This document shows, piece by piece, positions 7,243 through 14,653 of a stretch of DNA of 64,000 bases; within the stretch, counting starts at the first letter, position 1; each line of letters starts with the position of its first letter. This DNA comes from Lentzea albida (GTDB lineage Bacteria > Actinomycetota > Actinomycetes > Mycobacteriales > Pseudonocardiaceae), in contig NZ_FOFV01000004.1 in the NCBI RefSeq assembly GCF_900111005.1, forward strand, positions 434,001-498,000, read 5' to 3'. A program made the translations under genes and the position numbers. A model generated the notes under the pieces. It was not told the origin of the DNA, did no database searches, and saw only the letters and a list, made by a program, of their open reading frames with translations.

Positions 7243-7933
7243 TCAGCCGTGGTGCGGCATCGAGAGCGCCGTCAGCTCGACTCGCGAGTGGATGTCGAGC
7301 TCGTGGTAGAGGCGCTCGAGGTGGGCGCCCACCGTGTGGTGGGCGACGTGGAGCTTCTCCGCGATGCTGCGATCGGTCATTCCTGCAGCCACGCAGGGGA
7401 CGACGCACCGCTCGGCGTCGGTGAGCGACGCCCAGCCGCGGTCCGTGCCGGCCTGGCTGTCTTCGTCCACCTTGACCGTGGATGACCGGGTCGCCGCACC
7501 GGAAGCTGCACCAGCCGTGTACTCCGCAGGGTGCACGGACCGGAGTTGTCGATCACGGTGAGATCCAGCAGCACCATGGCGTGAGTGCGAAGAACCTCGA
7601 CGAGGTGGTCGAAGGCCGATTCGTGGAGGAACAGGTCATCGCGGGCGGGGCGCCGGGCAGCACCCACGACATCTCGTCGGCAGCCCGGAGAAGGTCGAAG
7701 TTGTCGTCGATCGCCGCGCATGCCCCAGGCCAGGCTGTCCCCACGACGCGATCCCGGACCGGCGCAGCCTCCATGCCGTCTGTCAGGCACAGACACTTGT
7801 CGCCGCGCCGCAGCCCTTCCTCCAGGAAGGGGAACAACAGTGTTTCGCGCTCGCCGGGCGTGAGCAGAGGGCGCGGAAGCGGGTCCCAGGGCTGCTCCCC
7901 CGACTCCGGGATGACGAGGCGCGAACCGTTCAT
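7243..7933 (-). pseudogene. MEDS-domain/LuxR-type regulator broken by two frameshifts
   Basis: Three frames together give one family-like protein. Frame 1 from ATG 7933 (MNGSRLVIPESGEQPWDPLP) carries the start of a MEDS (DcmR sensory) domain and loses sense after GAPPA near 7645. Another frame continues with DDLFLHESAFDHLVEVLRTH and VLLDLTVIDNSGP. Near 7540 the sense moves to a third frame, VHPAEYTAG, which ends in a LuxR-type helix-turn-helix (LTDAERCVVPCVAAGMTDRS). Two indels explain this better than separate genes. The LuxR part alone (7243-7536) is open and could still be translated. Confidence 0.65.
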
Positions 7934-8068
7934 GGTGGCCCCCGTCAGCGAGTCTCGGAGAAGAATCCGACGGTACCCGCATTTGGCGCAGGCTGCCGCC
8001 CCGGTCGGTCGAGTCCTGCGGGGGCAGGCGATCGGCAGGTGCTCGCAAGGTCGAATCGACGCCTGCGG

Positions 8069-8179
8069 CCCGCGAGGTGGGAGCAGGCCGGGCATGCGGT
8101 CGAGGTCCTGATGAAGGTTTACGCGCGAGTGCTGGACGGTCAGCGGGAGACGTCGAACTGCAAGATCGACGGCACGTTG
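8069..8179 (+). pseudogene. C-terminal remnant of a tyrosine-recombinase (phage-type) integrase
   Basis: About 37 codons read WEQAGHAVEVLMKVYARVLD followed by GQRE and CKIDGTL. This matches the last catalytic block of actinobacterial phage-type integrases, where the GH pair and the tyrosine in VYA belong to the active site (the tyrosine is the nucleophile). The rest of the integrase is missing upstream, where the sequence becomes the start of the divergent broken regulator. It is too short to function and is read as a deletion scar. Confidence 0.6.
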
Positions 8180-8304
8180 AACGAACTGACCGACTCGGCC
8201 CGGCAGGTGCCTGACGTCGATCAGTTGCGTCCCGTGGACCGTGACAACAACCGTCGTTCGGTGCCGGTCAGTGGCGGACGCGTCTTACCGCCGAAAACAG
8301 ATCA

Positions 8305-8342
8305 GCGCTGGTCAGAACCCATTTCAAGGCTCCGACCAGCGC
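8305..8342 (-). terminator. Probable terminator of ddaH
   Basis: Nine-base perfect arms at 8305-8313 and 8334-8342 lie 27 bases past the ddaH stop. On the minus strand they are followed within a few bases by a T-rich run (TGTTTTC). Confidence 0.6.
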
Positions 8343-8349
8343 CGGTCTG

Positions 8350-8370
8350 AAGGACTGCGTGGGCGAGGTC
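8350..8370 (+). repeat. Right copy of the direct repeat, touching the 3' end of ddaH
   Basis: This copy shares the 16-base core with 6658-6673 and overlaps the ddaH stop codon by two bases. Integrative elements often duplicate a short sequence at the 3' end of a gene, which fits the integrase stump 180 bases away, but the repeat is short. Confidence 0.5.
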
Positions 8371-9253
8371 AGCCGCGCAGTTCCATCGTGCAGCACTTCG
8401 GGCCGCCGCCCGACTTGCGCAACTCCGAGATGTCCACGAACACGGGCTCGAACCCGCGACGAGCCACCTGCTCGGCCAGATGAACGGCCTCCACAGGCAT
8501 CACGACGTGCTTGCCGTCCGAAACGGCGTTGAGACCCAGGCAGACGGCGTCGTCGTCGTTGGCGATCACCGCGTCCGGGAACAGGCGCCTCAAGACCTGC
8601 TGCGAGCCGGGAGAGAACGCCTCCGGGTAGTAGGCGACCAGAGGCGAAGAAGACTGGTCGTCGAGCATGAACAGGGCCACGTCGAGGTGGTAGAAGCGCG
8701 GGTCCACGAGCTGCAGCGAGACGACGGGGACGCCCAGCACCTCTTGGGCCTCGGAATGCGCGAGAGGGTCCGTGCGGAAGCCCGTGCCGGCCAGCAGCAG
8801 CGAGCCGGTCCACGTGAAGTCGCCCTCCGCCTCGTTCACGGCGGTGGGCATGACGACGGACTTGTAGCCCGCGCCCAGGAACCAACGGCGGAAGTGGTCC
8901 GCCTCGGCCGAGCGCTGGGCGGCGCGGAAACGGGAGCCCAGGACCCTGCCGTCGATGACGGTGCCGCTGTTGGCCGAGAAGACCATGTCCGGCAGGCCGG
9001 GCACGGGCTCGATGACCTGGACGTCGTGTCCCAGGCGCTCGTAGGTCTCCTTCAGGGCGGTCCACTGCTCCACGGCCAGCGTCGTGCTGGTGGGCTGGGT
9101 GGGGTCCATCCACGGGTTGATGGCGTACTCCACCGTGAAGTACGTCGGCGGGCACATCAGGTACCGACGGGTGGTCGGCACGCGCGTCGGCGCGAGGGGC
9201 TGCGCGATGTCGAGCGTGATCGGCTCGCCGGGCCCGGAGATGGAGACGGTCAT
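8369..9253 (-). CDS. ddaH: Dimethylarginine dimethylaminohydrolase / amidinotransferase-family hydrolase
   Basis: The 294-residue protein is of the DDAH/arginine deiminase-like superfamily: MCPPTYFTVEYAINPWMDP near residue 34, GLPDMVFSANSG, the catalytic histidine region YHLDVALFMLDD, and the C-terminal cysteine in GGPKCCTMEL. It hydrolyses methylated arginine or a related guanidine compound to citrulline or ornithine-type products. It is divergent from an Lrp gene, as for the mycobacterial homologue, which also has rocD (ornithine aminotransferase) next to it. Here rocD is absent and the integrase scar lies downstream instead. The ATG at 9253 gives the family N terminus. Confidence 0.8.
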   Translation of the reverse strand: MTVSISGPGEPITLDIAQPLAPTRVPTTRRYLMCPPTYFTVEYAINPWMDPTQPTSTTLAVEQWTALKETYERLGHDVQVIEPVPGLPDMVFSANSGTVIDGRVLGSRFRAAQRSAEADHFRRWFLGAGYKSVVMPTAVNEAEGDFTWTGSLLLAGTGFRTDPLAHSEAQEVLGVPVVSLQLVDPRFYHLDVALFMLDDQSSSPLVAYYPEAFSPGSQQVLRRLFPDAVIANDDDAVCLGLNAVSDGKHVVMPVEAVHLAEQVARRGFEPVFVDISELRKSGGGPKCCTMELRG

Positions 9254-9272
9254 GGATCGAAATGTAAAGGGC

Positions 9273-9308
9273 CGTTGGACCAACGAACAACGCCGCGACA
9301 TTGCGTTG
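9273..9308. promoter_or_regulatory. Two inverted repeats in the ddaH/Lrp divergent promoter (candidate Lrp operators)
   Basis: The 66-base intergenic space holds CGTTGG-A-CCAACG (9273-9285), a perfect dyad, and six-base arms CAACGC/GCGTTG at 9288-9293 and 9303-9308. They share the CGTTG/CAACG half-site, so a dimer or octamer of the adjacent Lrp-type regulator is the natural ligand. This is inference from symmetry and position. Confidence 0.5.
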
Positions 9309-9319
9309 ATTAGGGCAGA

Positions 9320-9769
9320 ATGTTGCGTGTGGACAGCATCGACCAGCGAATCATTTCGTGCCTGATGGCCAACGCCCGTTCCAGCTACGCGGAGATCGGC
9401 AAGGAGGTCGGGCTGAGTGCTCCCGCGGTGAAGCGGCGGGTGGACAAACTGCTGGACACGGGGGTGTTGCGGGGGTTCACGGCGGTGGTGGACCCGGAGG
9501 CGCTCGGGTGGGGTACCGAGGCCTTCGTCGAGGTGCACTGCAAGGGGAACGTCGCGCCCCACGACATCCAGCACCGGCTCGAGCCCATGGCCGAGGTCAG
9601 CGCCGCCTACACGGTGTCGGGGGCGGCGGACGCGATCGTGCACCTGCGGGCGGCGGACATCCACCACCTCGAGACGGCTCTGGAGCGGCTGCGGGCCGTG
9701 GAGATCATCGACCGGACCGTGTCGACGGTCGTGCTGTCCCGGCTCCTGGACCGGCCGATCGCGCCCTAG
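9320..9769 (+). CDS. Lrp/AsnC-family regulator
   Basis: The 149-residue protein has an AsnC helix-turn-helix (DSIDQRIISCLMANARSSYA, then GLSAPAVKRRVDKL) followed by a RAM ligand-binding domain. Such proteins bind amino acids and form ring-shaped octamers. Divergence from ddaH suggests control by arginine or ornithine. ATG 9320 is used; a GTG at 9329 is also possible. The promoter region is only 66 bases and is shared. Confidence 0.85.
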   Translation: MLRVDSIDQRIISCLMANARSSYAEIGKEVGLSAPAVKRRVDKLLDTGVLRGFTAVVDPEALGWGTEAFVEVHCKGNVAPHDIQHRLEPMAEVSAAYTVSGAADAIVHLRAADIHHLETALERLRAVEIIDRTVSTVVLSRLLDRPIAP

Positions 9770-9779
9770 GGTGCGGTCC

Positions 9780-10520
9780 ATGGCTGAGGTTCTGCTGGAG
9801 CACCACGACTCCGTCGCCGTGATCACGATCAACGATCCGGACCGGCGCAACGCACTGACGATCGACCTGTCGCAGCAGCTCGCGGACAAGGTCGAGGAGG
9901 CGGAGAAGAGCGCCAACGCGCTGATCGTCACGGGCGCGCCGCCCGCGTTCTGCGCGGGCGCGGACCTCACGCAGCTCGGCAGTTCCAAGGACGAGGGTCT
10001 GAAGCGGATCTACCAGGGCTTCCTCGCGGTGGCGAACGCCACCGTTCCGACGATCGCCGCGGTCAACGGCGCGGCGGTCGGCGCCGGGCTCAACCTCGCG
10101 CTGGCCGCCGACGTGCGCGTGGCCGGGCCGAAAGCGCGGTTCGACGCGCGGTTCCTGCAGCTCGGCATCCACCCCGGCGGTGGCATGACGTGGATGTTGC
10201 AACGCCTCACGAACCCGCAGACGGCCACGGCGATGACCTTGCTGGGGCAGATCCTCGACGCGGACGAGGCCGTGCGGCTGGGACTCGCCTACGCGAAGGC
10301 CGAGGACCCGCTGGCACTCGCGAAGGAGCTCGCGAAGGCGGCCGCCGAGGCGCCGGCGGGACTCGTCCGGACCATCAAGGCCACCATGCGCCTGACCGAT
10401 GCAATGCACGACCACGCGGAGGCGGTCGAGACGGAGCTGCGCCCACAGGTCGCTTCGATCGACACTCCAGAGTTCGCTGCGAGGCTTGCCGCGATGAAGG
10501 CTCGGATCAGCGGGCGGTAG
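9780..10520 (+). CDS. Enoyl-CoA hydratase/isomerase (crotonase) family protein
   Basis: The 246-residue protein has the crotonase oxyanion-hole blocks FCAGADLTQLG (about residue 57) and AAVNGAAVGAGLNLALAADV (about residue 95). The general-base positions near LGIHPGGGMTWML are atypical: the usual glutamate pair is not both present. The substrate is therefore open; hydratase, isomerase and hydrolase are all possible. The ATG at 9780 lies ten bases past the Lrp stop, so it may be cotranscribed with the regulator. Confidence 0.8.
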   Translation: MAEVLLEHHDSVAVITINDPDRRNALTIDLSQQLADKVEEAEKSANALIVTGAPPAFCAGADLTQLGSSKDEGLKRIYQGFLAVANATVPTIAAVNGAAVGAGLNLALAADVRVAGPKARFDARFLQLGIHPGGGMTWMLQRLTNPQTATAMTLLGQILDADEAVRLGLAYAKAEDPLALAKELAKAAAEAPAGLVRTIKATMRLTDAMHDHAEAVETELRPQVASIDTPEFAARLAAMKARISGR

Positions 10521-10522
10521 GT

Positions 10523-10537
10523 GTTACCTTGGGTAAC
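10523..10537. promoter_or_regulatory. Palindrome GTTACC-N3-GGTAAC upstream of korAB
   Basis: A perfect six-base inverted repeat with a three-base spacer begins two bases after the crotonase stop. It is about 195 bases before the korA start. It could be an operator for korAB; the regulator is unknown. Confidence 0.35.
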
Positions 10538-10731
10538 AGGTATCGAGGGTGACGTCCGCCGCATTCGGGTATGCGCAGGTAGTGGTGTGCTTACCGTTGA
10601 GTTAAGGACCCGTTGCGGCAGATGGGACAGTTCGTCTCGCCTGGTGGTACACGGCCCGTCTCGCGGGCGGTCCTGGCGACTACCCTCGTGGTGGGGCACG
10701 GCCACCCTTGGAGAGAGGTATCGGCGTAGGA

Positions 10732-12570
10732 ATGAGCACTGAGACCCGCAAGCTGGATCGCGTTGTGATCCGCTTCGCCGGCGACTCCGGTGACGGCATG
10801 CAGCTCACCGGAGACCGGTTCACGTCGGAAGCGGCGGCGTTCGGCAACGACCTCGCCACGCAGCCCAACTTCCCCGCCGAGATCCGCGCACCACAGGGGA
10901 CCCTGCCCGGTGTGTCGTCGTTCCAGCTGCACTTCGCCGACTACGACATCCTGACGCCCGGCGACCGTCCCGACGTCCTCGTCGCGATGAACCCGGCCGC
11001 GCTCAAGGCGAACGTGGGCGAACTGCCGGACGGCGGCATCCTCATCGTCAACACCGACGAGTTCTCGAAGCGGAACCTGACGAAGGTCGGCTACGACTCG
11101 AACCCGCTCGAGGACGACTCGCTCGAGAAGTTCCAGGTCCACAAGATCGCCATGGCCACGCTGACCATCGGCGCCCTGGAGGAGACCGGCCTCGGCAAGA
11201 AGGACGCCGAACGCGCGAAGAACATGTTCGCGCTCGGCCTCCTGTCGTGGATGTACCACCGGCCGACCGAGGGCACGGAACGGTTCCTGCGCGAGAAGTT
11301 CGCGAAGAAGCCCGACATCGCCGAGGCCAACGTCCTGGCGTTCCGCGCCGGCTGGAACTACGGCGAGACGACCGAGGCCTTCGCCGTCACCTACGAGGTG
11401 GCGCCCGCGAAGCTCAACGTCGGCACCTACCGCCAGATCACCGGCAACACGGCGACGGCGTACGGCATCGTCGCGGCCGCGCAGCTGTCGAAGCTGCCCG
11501 TCGTGCTCGGCACGTACCCGATCACGCCGGCGTCGGACATCCTGCACGAACTGAGCAAGCACAAGAACTTCGACATCACCACGGTGCAGGCCGAGGACGA
11601 GATCGCGGGCATCGGCATCGCCCTCGGCGCGTCCTACGGCGGCGCGCTCGGCGTGACGTCGACGTCGGGGCCCGGCATCGCGCTGAAGTCGGAGACCATC
11701 GGCCTCGCCGTCATGACCGAACTGCCGCTGCTCGTGATCGACGTGCAGCGCGGTGGCCCGTCCACCGGTCTGCCGACGAAGACCGAGCAGGCCGACTTGC
11801 TGCAGGCGATGTTCGGCCGCAACGGCGAGTCGCCGGTGCCGATCGTGGCGCCGCAGTCCCCCTCGGACTGCTTCGACGCCGTCGTCGACGCGTGCCGGAT
11901 CGCGCTGAAGTACCGCACGCCGGTGCTGTTCCTGTCCGACGGCGCGGTGGCGAACGGCTCCGAGCCGTGGATGATCCCGGACGTCGAGTCGCTGCCGGAC
12001 CTCACCGTCGAGTTCGCGACGGACCCCGAGAACTTCCAGCCGTACTCCCGTGATCCGGAGACGCTGGCCCGTCCGTGGGCCGTGCCGGGCACCCCTGGTC
12101 TGCAGCACCGCATCGGCGGTCTGGAGAAGCAGGACATCACCGGCAACATCTCCTACGACCCCGAGAACCACGACAAGATGGTGCGCCTGCGCCAGGCCAA
12201 GATCGACGGCATCGAGGTGCCGGACGTCGAGGTCGAGGACCCGGACGGCAACGCCAGGGTGCTCGTCGTGGGCTGGGGTTCGTCGTACGGCCCGATCGGC
12301 GCGGCGGCACGGCGGGTCCGCAAGCTCGGACTCCCGGTCGCGCACGCGCACCTGCGCCACCTCAACCCGTTCCCCAAGAACCTGGGCGAGGTGCTCCGCA
12401 AGTACGACAAGGTGATCGTGCCGGAAATGAACCTGGGCCAGCTGGCGTTGCTGCTGAGGGCGAAGTACCTGGTGGACGCCGTGTCCTACACCAAGGTGCA
12501 GGGCCTGCCCTTCAAGGCGGAAGAGCTGCAGGACGTGCTCGCTGACGTGATCAAGGGGGTGTCGGCGTGA
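10732..12570 (+). CDS. korA: 2-oxoglutarate (2-oxoacid):ferredoxin oxidoreductase, fused gamma-alpha subunit
   Basis: The 612-residue protein starts with the gamma domain (VVIRFAGDSGDGMQLTGDRF), followed by the pyrophosphate/pyrimidine-binding alpha domain with GTYPITPASDILHEL and a C-terminal domain with VLVVGWGSSYGPIGAAAR. With KorB it oxidatively decarboxylates 2-oxoglutarate to succinyl-CoA, reducing ferredoxin. This is the CoA-dependent, oxygen-tolerant type used by aerobic actinobacteria beside or instead of the lipoate dehydrogenase complex. ATG 10732 follows GGCGTAGGA. The gene overlaps korB by four bases. Confidence 0.9.
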   Translation: MSTETRKLDRVVIRFAGDSGDGMQLTGDRFTSEAAAFGNDLATQPNFPAEIRAPQGTLPGVSSFQLHFADYDILTPGDRPDVLVAMNPAALKANVGELPDGGILIVNTDEFSKRNLTKVGYDSNPLEDDSLEKFQVHKIAMATLTIGALEETGLGKKDAERAKNMFALGLLSWMYHRPTEGTERFLREKFAKKPDIAEANVLAFRAGWNYGETTEAFAVTYEVAPAKLNVGTYRQITGNTATAYGIVAAAQLSKLPVVLGTYPITPASDILHELSKHKNFDITTVQAEDEIAGIGIALGASYGGALGVTSTSGPGIALKSETIGLAVMTELPLLVIDVQRGGPSTGLPTKTEQADLLQAMFGRNGESPVPIVAPQSPSDCFDAVVDACRIALKYRTPVLFLSDGAVANGSEPWMIPDVESLPDLTVEFATDPENFQPYSRDPETLARPWAVPGTPGLQHRIGGLEKQDITGNISYDPENHDKMVRLRQAKIDGIEVPDVEVEDPDGNARVLVVGWGSSYGPIGAAARRVRKLGLPVAHAHLRHLNPFPKNLGEVLRKYDKVIVPEMNLGQLALLLRAKYLVDAVSYTKVQGLPFKAEELQDVLADVIKGVSA

Positions 12571-13616
12571 CTGCCATCGACCTCGGAATCCCGGGCCTGA
12601 CCGGAGTTCCCACCACCGACGAGAAGCAGACGGCCAGGGACTACAAGTCCGACCAGGAAGTCCGCTGGTGCCCCGGCTGTGGCGACTACATCGTGCTCAA
12701 CACCATGCAGTCGTTCCTGCCGTCGCTCGGTCTCAAGCGCGAGAACATCGTGTTCGTCTCGGGCATCGGGTGCTCGTCCCGCTTCCCGTACTACATGAAC
12801 ACGTACGGCATGCACTCCATCCACGGCCGTGCGCCGGCCATCGCCACGGGTCTCGCCGTGGCGCGGCCCGACCTGAGCGTGTGGGTGGTGACCGGTGACG
12901 GCGACGCGCTGTCCATCGGCGGCAACCACCTGATCCACACGTTGCGCCGCAACGTGAACCTCAAGATCCTGCTGTTCAACAACAGGATCTACGGCCTCAC
13001 CAAGGGCCAGTACTCGCCCACCTCCGAGGAGGGCAAGGTCACCAAGTCGACCCCGCTCGGGTCGCTCGACCACCCGTTCAACCCGGTGTCGCTGGCGCTG
13101 GGCGCGGAGGCCTCGTTCGTCGGTCGCGCGCTGGACTCGGACAAGGCCGGTCTGACCTCGGTGCTGCGCCAGGCCGCGGAGCACCGCGGGTCGGCGCTCG
13201 TGGAGATCTACCAGAACTGCCCGATCTTCAACGACGGCGCGTTCGACGTGCTGAAGGACGCGGACGAGGCGCAGCGGCGGATCATCAACGTCGTCGACGG
13301 CGAGCCGATCCGGTTCGGTCGTGAGGGCGAGTACTGCGTGGTGCGCGAGGGTTTCGGGCTTGCGGTCGCCAAGTCGGCGGACGTGGACGCGTCCGACATC
13401 GTGGTGCACGACGCGTCGGACCTGAACCTGTCGTTCGCGCTCTCGCGGCTGTCGACGCAGGACCTCACGCACACCGTCACCGGCGTTTTCCGGCGTGCGG
13501 ACCGCCCGACGTACGACGACGGCGTGCGGGCGCAGGTGGGCGCGGCCAAGGCCGCCAAGCCCGCGGACCTCAGCAAGCTGTTGCACGGCAAGGACACCTG
13601 GACCGTGGTCGGCTAG
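12567..13616 (+). CDS. korB: 2-oxoglutarate:ferredoxin oxidoreductase, beta subunit
   Basis: The 349-residue protein carries the cysteine motif WCPGCGDY (about residue 34) and the thiamine diphosphate-binding motif GDGDALSIGGNH with NNRIYGLTKGQ (about residues 110-150), as in beta subunits that hold one [4Fe-4S] cluster and the cofactor. The GTG start overlaps the korA stop (GTGA), so subunits are made in equal amounts. No ferredoxin gene is adjacent. The main operon's complex I and the second complex I-like cluster are possible downstream acceptors, but that is conjecture. Confidence 0.9.
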   Translation: MTAIDLGIPGLTGVPTTDEKQTARDYKSDQEVRWCPGCGDYIVLNTMQSFLPSLGLKRENIVFVSGIGCSSRFPYYMNTYGMHSIHGRAPAIATGLAVARPDLSVWVVTGDGDALSIGGNHLIHTLRRNVNLKILLFNNRIYGLTKGQYSPTSEEGKVTKSTPLGSLDHPFNPVSLALGAEASFVGRALDSDKAGLTSVLRQAAEHRGSALVEIYQNCPIFNDGAFDVLKDADEAQRRIINVVDGEPIRFGREGEYCVVREGFGLAVAKSADVDASDIVVHDASDLNLSFALSRLSTQDLTHTVTGVFRRADRPTYDDGVRAQVGAAKAAKPADLSKLLHGKDTWTVVG

Positions 13617-13632
13617 ACCCCAGAACAACGAG

Positions 13633-13664
13633 AGGCCCCCATCGAACGCGGTGGGGGCCTTTTT
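13633..13664 (+). terminator. Rho-independent terminator after korAB
   Basis: AGGCCCCC and GGGGGCCT arms enclose a loop of about ten bases, and TTTTTC follows on the plus strand. It sits between the convergent korB and catalase-like genes. Confidence 0.85.
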
Positions 13665-13666
13665 CG

Positions 13667-14590
13667 TCACCGCTGGTGCGAGCGGCGGTCGTACGAGACC
13701 GCGTAGATGGTGCTGCGGGCGGCCAGCACCGGGTCGTCCGACACCTCGATGCCGTCGACGAGAGCCGTCGGGTCGAACACCTGCGACTGCCAGTGCTCCT
13801 GGTCGGCGGCCTCGGCCGTGATCTCGATCCGGCCGACGTCGACGGAACGGCGGTCGTCCGGCCACGCCACGGTCGAGTCGTGCGTGGGGTCACCCGGCTC
13901 GCCGAAAGTCACCCGCAGCACGAACGAGATCGGCAGCCGCGAACGCAGTTCCTCGGTCAGGTGGTGCGGGGTCCACGACGACGAGTCCGCCGCGTTGACG
14001 ACACCCGCGTCCGGAACCCACGAGTAGCGCACCGGACGCACCTCGCCGGCGGCGTCGCGCCAGAGGAAGGCATGGATGGCCCAGTATTGCGAGGTACCGT
14101 AGCTCTCGGGGATGCCGACAGACTTGGCCGCCGCCAGCGCCGGGCCGACCGTCGGGTGCGCGCCCACGAACGACTTGATGTGCGGCACGGAGGGATCGGC
14201 GGCATCGGTGTCGGCCTTGGCCGCCTTGATGAAGTCCACGAACTCCTCGGGCGTCGCCGCCACGAACCGCTCCACGTTCACCATCACCAGGTCGGTGTTG
14301 GTGCCGTCGGCGAGGTGGAACTTCGTCGCGAAGCCGCGCACGGAACGGTCGCTGTCGAACGCGTGCGGGTTGGCGTCGGTGTGCGACAAGCGGACCGTCG
14401 CGCGGACAGGGGAACCCTGCAGGTGTGGAGCGGTGGTGAACGGCGCCGCCGAACCGTTGGGCGTGAACGTGGCCTCGTAGACGAAGCCTCGGGCGTGGGC
14501 TCGGCGGAAGCCGTGGTGGGTGCCCTTCAGTTCCTCGATCGCGTCCACGATGGTCGAGGAGATTTGGGACTTTGCAAGCTCGGATGACAT
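13667..14590 (-). CDS. Catalase-family peroxidase (short, SrpA-like)
   Basis: The 307-residue protein matches the short catalase-related group: the distal histidine block RRAHARGFVYEATF (about residue 30), the VRLSHTDANP and RGFATKFH blocks in the heme pocket, and a C-terminal tyrosine in STIYAVSYDRR as the expected proximal heme ligand. These lack the large C-terminal parts of classic catalases and usually act as organic or hydrogen peroxide peroxidases. No signal peptide is seen. It converges with korB at a terminator. Confidence 0.8.
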   Translation of the reverse strand: MSSELAKSQISSTIVDAIEELKGTHHGFRRAHARGFVYEATFTPNGSAAPFTTAPHLQGSPVRATVRLSHTDANPHAFDSDRSVRGFATKFHLADGTNTDLVMVNVERFVAATPEEFVDFIKAAKADTDAADPSVPHIKSFVGAHPTVGPALAAAKSVGIPESYGTSQYWAIHAFLWRDAAGEVRPVRYSWVPDAGVVNAADSSSWTPHHLTEELRSRLPISFVLRVTFGEPGDPTHDSTVAWPDDRRSVDVGRIEITAEAADQEHWQSQVFDPTALVDGIEVSDDPVLAARSTIYAVSYDRRSHQR

Positions 14591-14653
14591 GCGCCGAAGC
14601 TATCGGCGCATGTCATCCGCTGCTAGAACAACGTTCCATTTGGAGGTGATTCA

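Larger units (their letters stand above)
7934..8368. other. Gap between the broken regulator and ddaH, containing an integrase remnant and a terminator
   Basis: No intact gene is present. The stretch holds the C-terminal remnant of a tyrosine recombinase (8069-8179), the ddaH terminator hairpin (8305-8342) and the right copy of the direct repeat (8350-8370). Confidence 0.55.

Noticed and set aside
7553..8095. A 180-residue protein and a separate LuxR protein as two intact genes
   Set aside because: The MEDS-family sequence continues across frames, so one broken gene explains both better.
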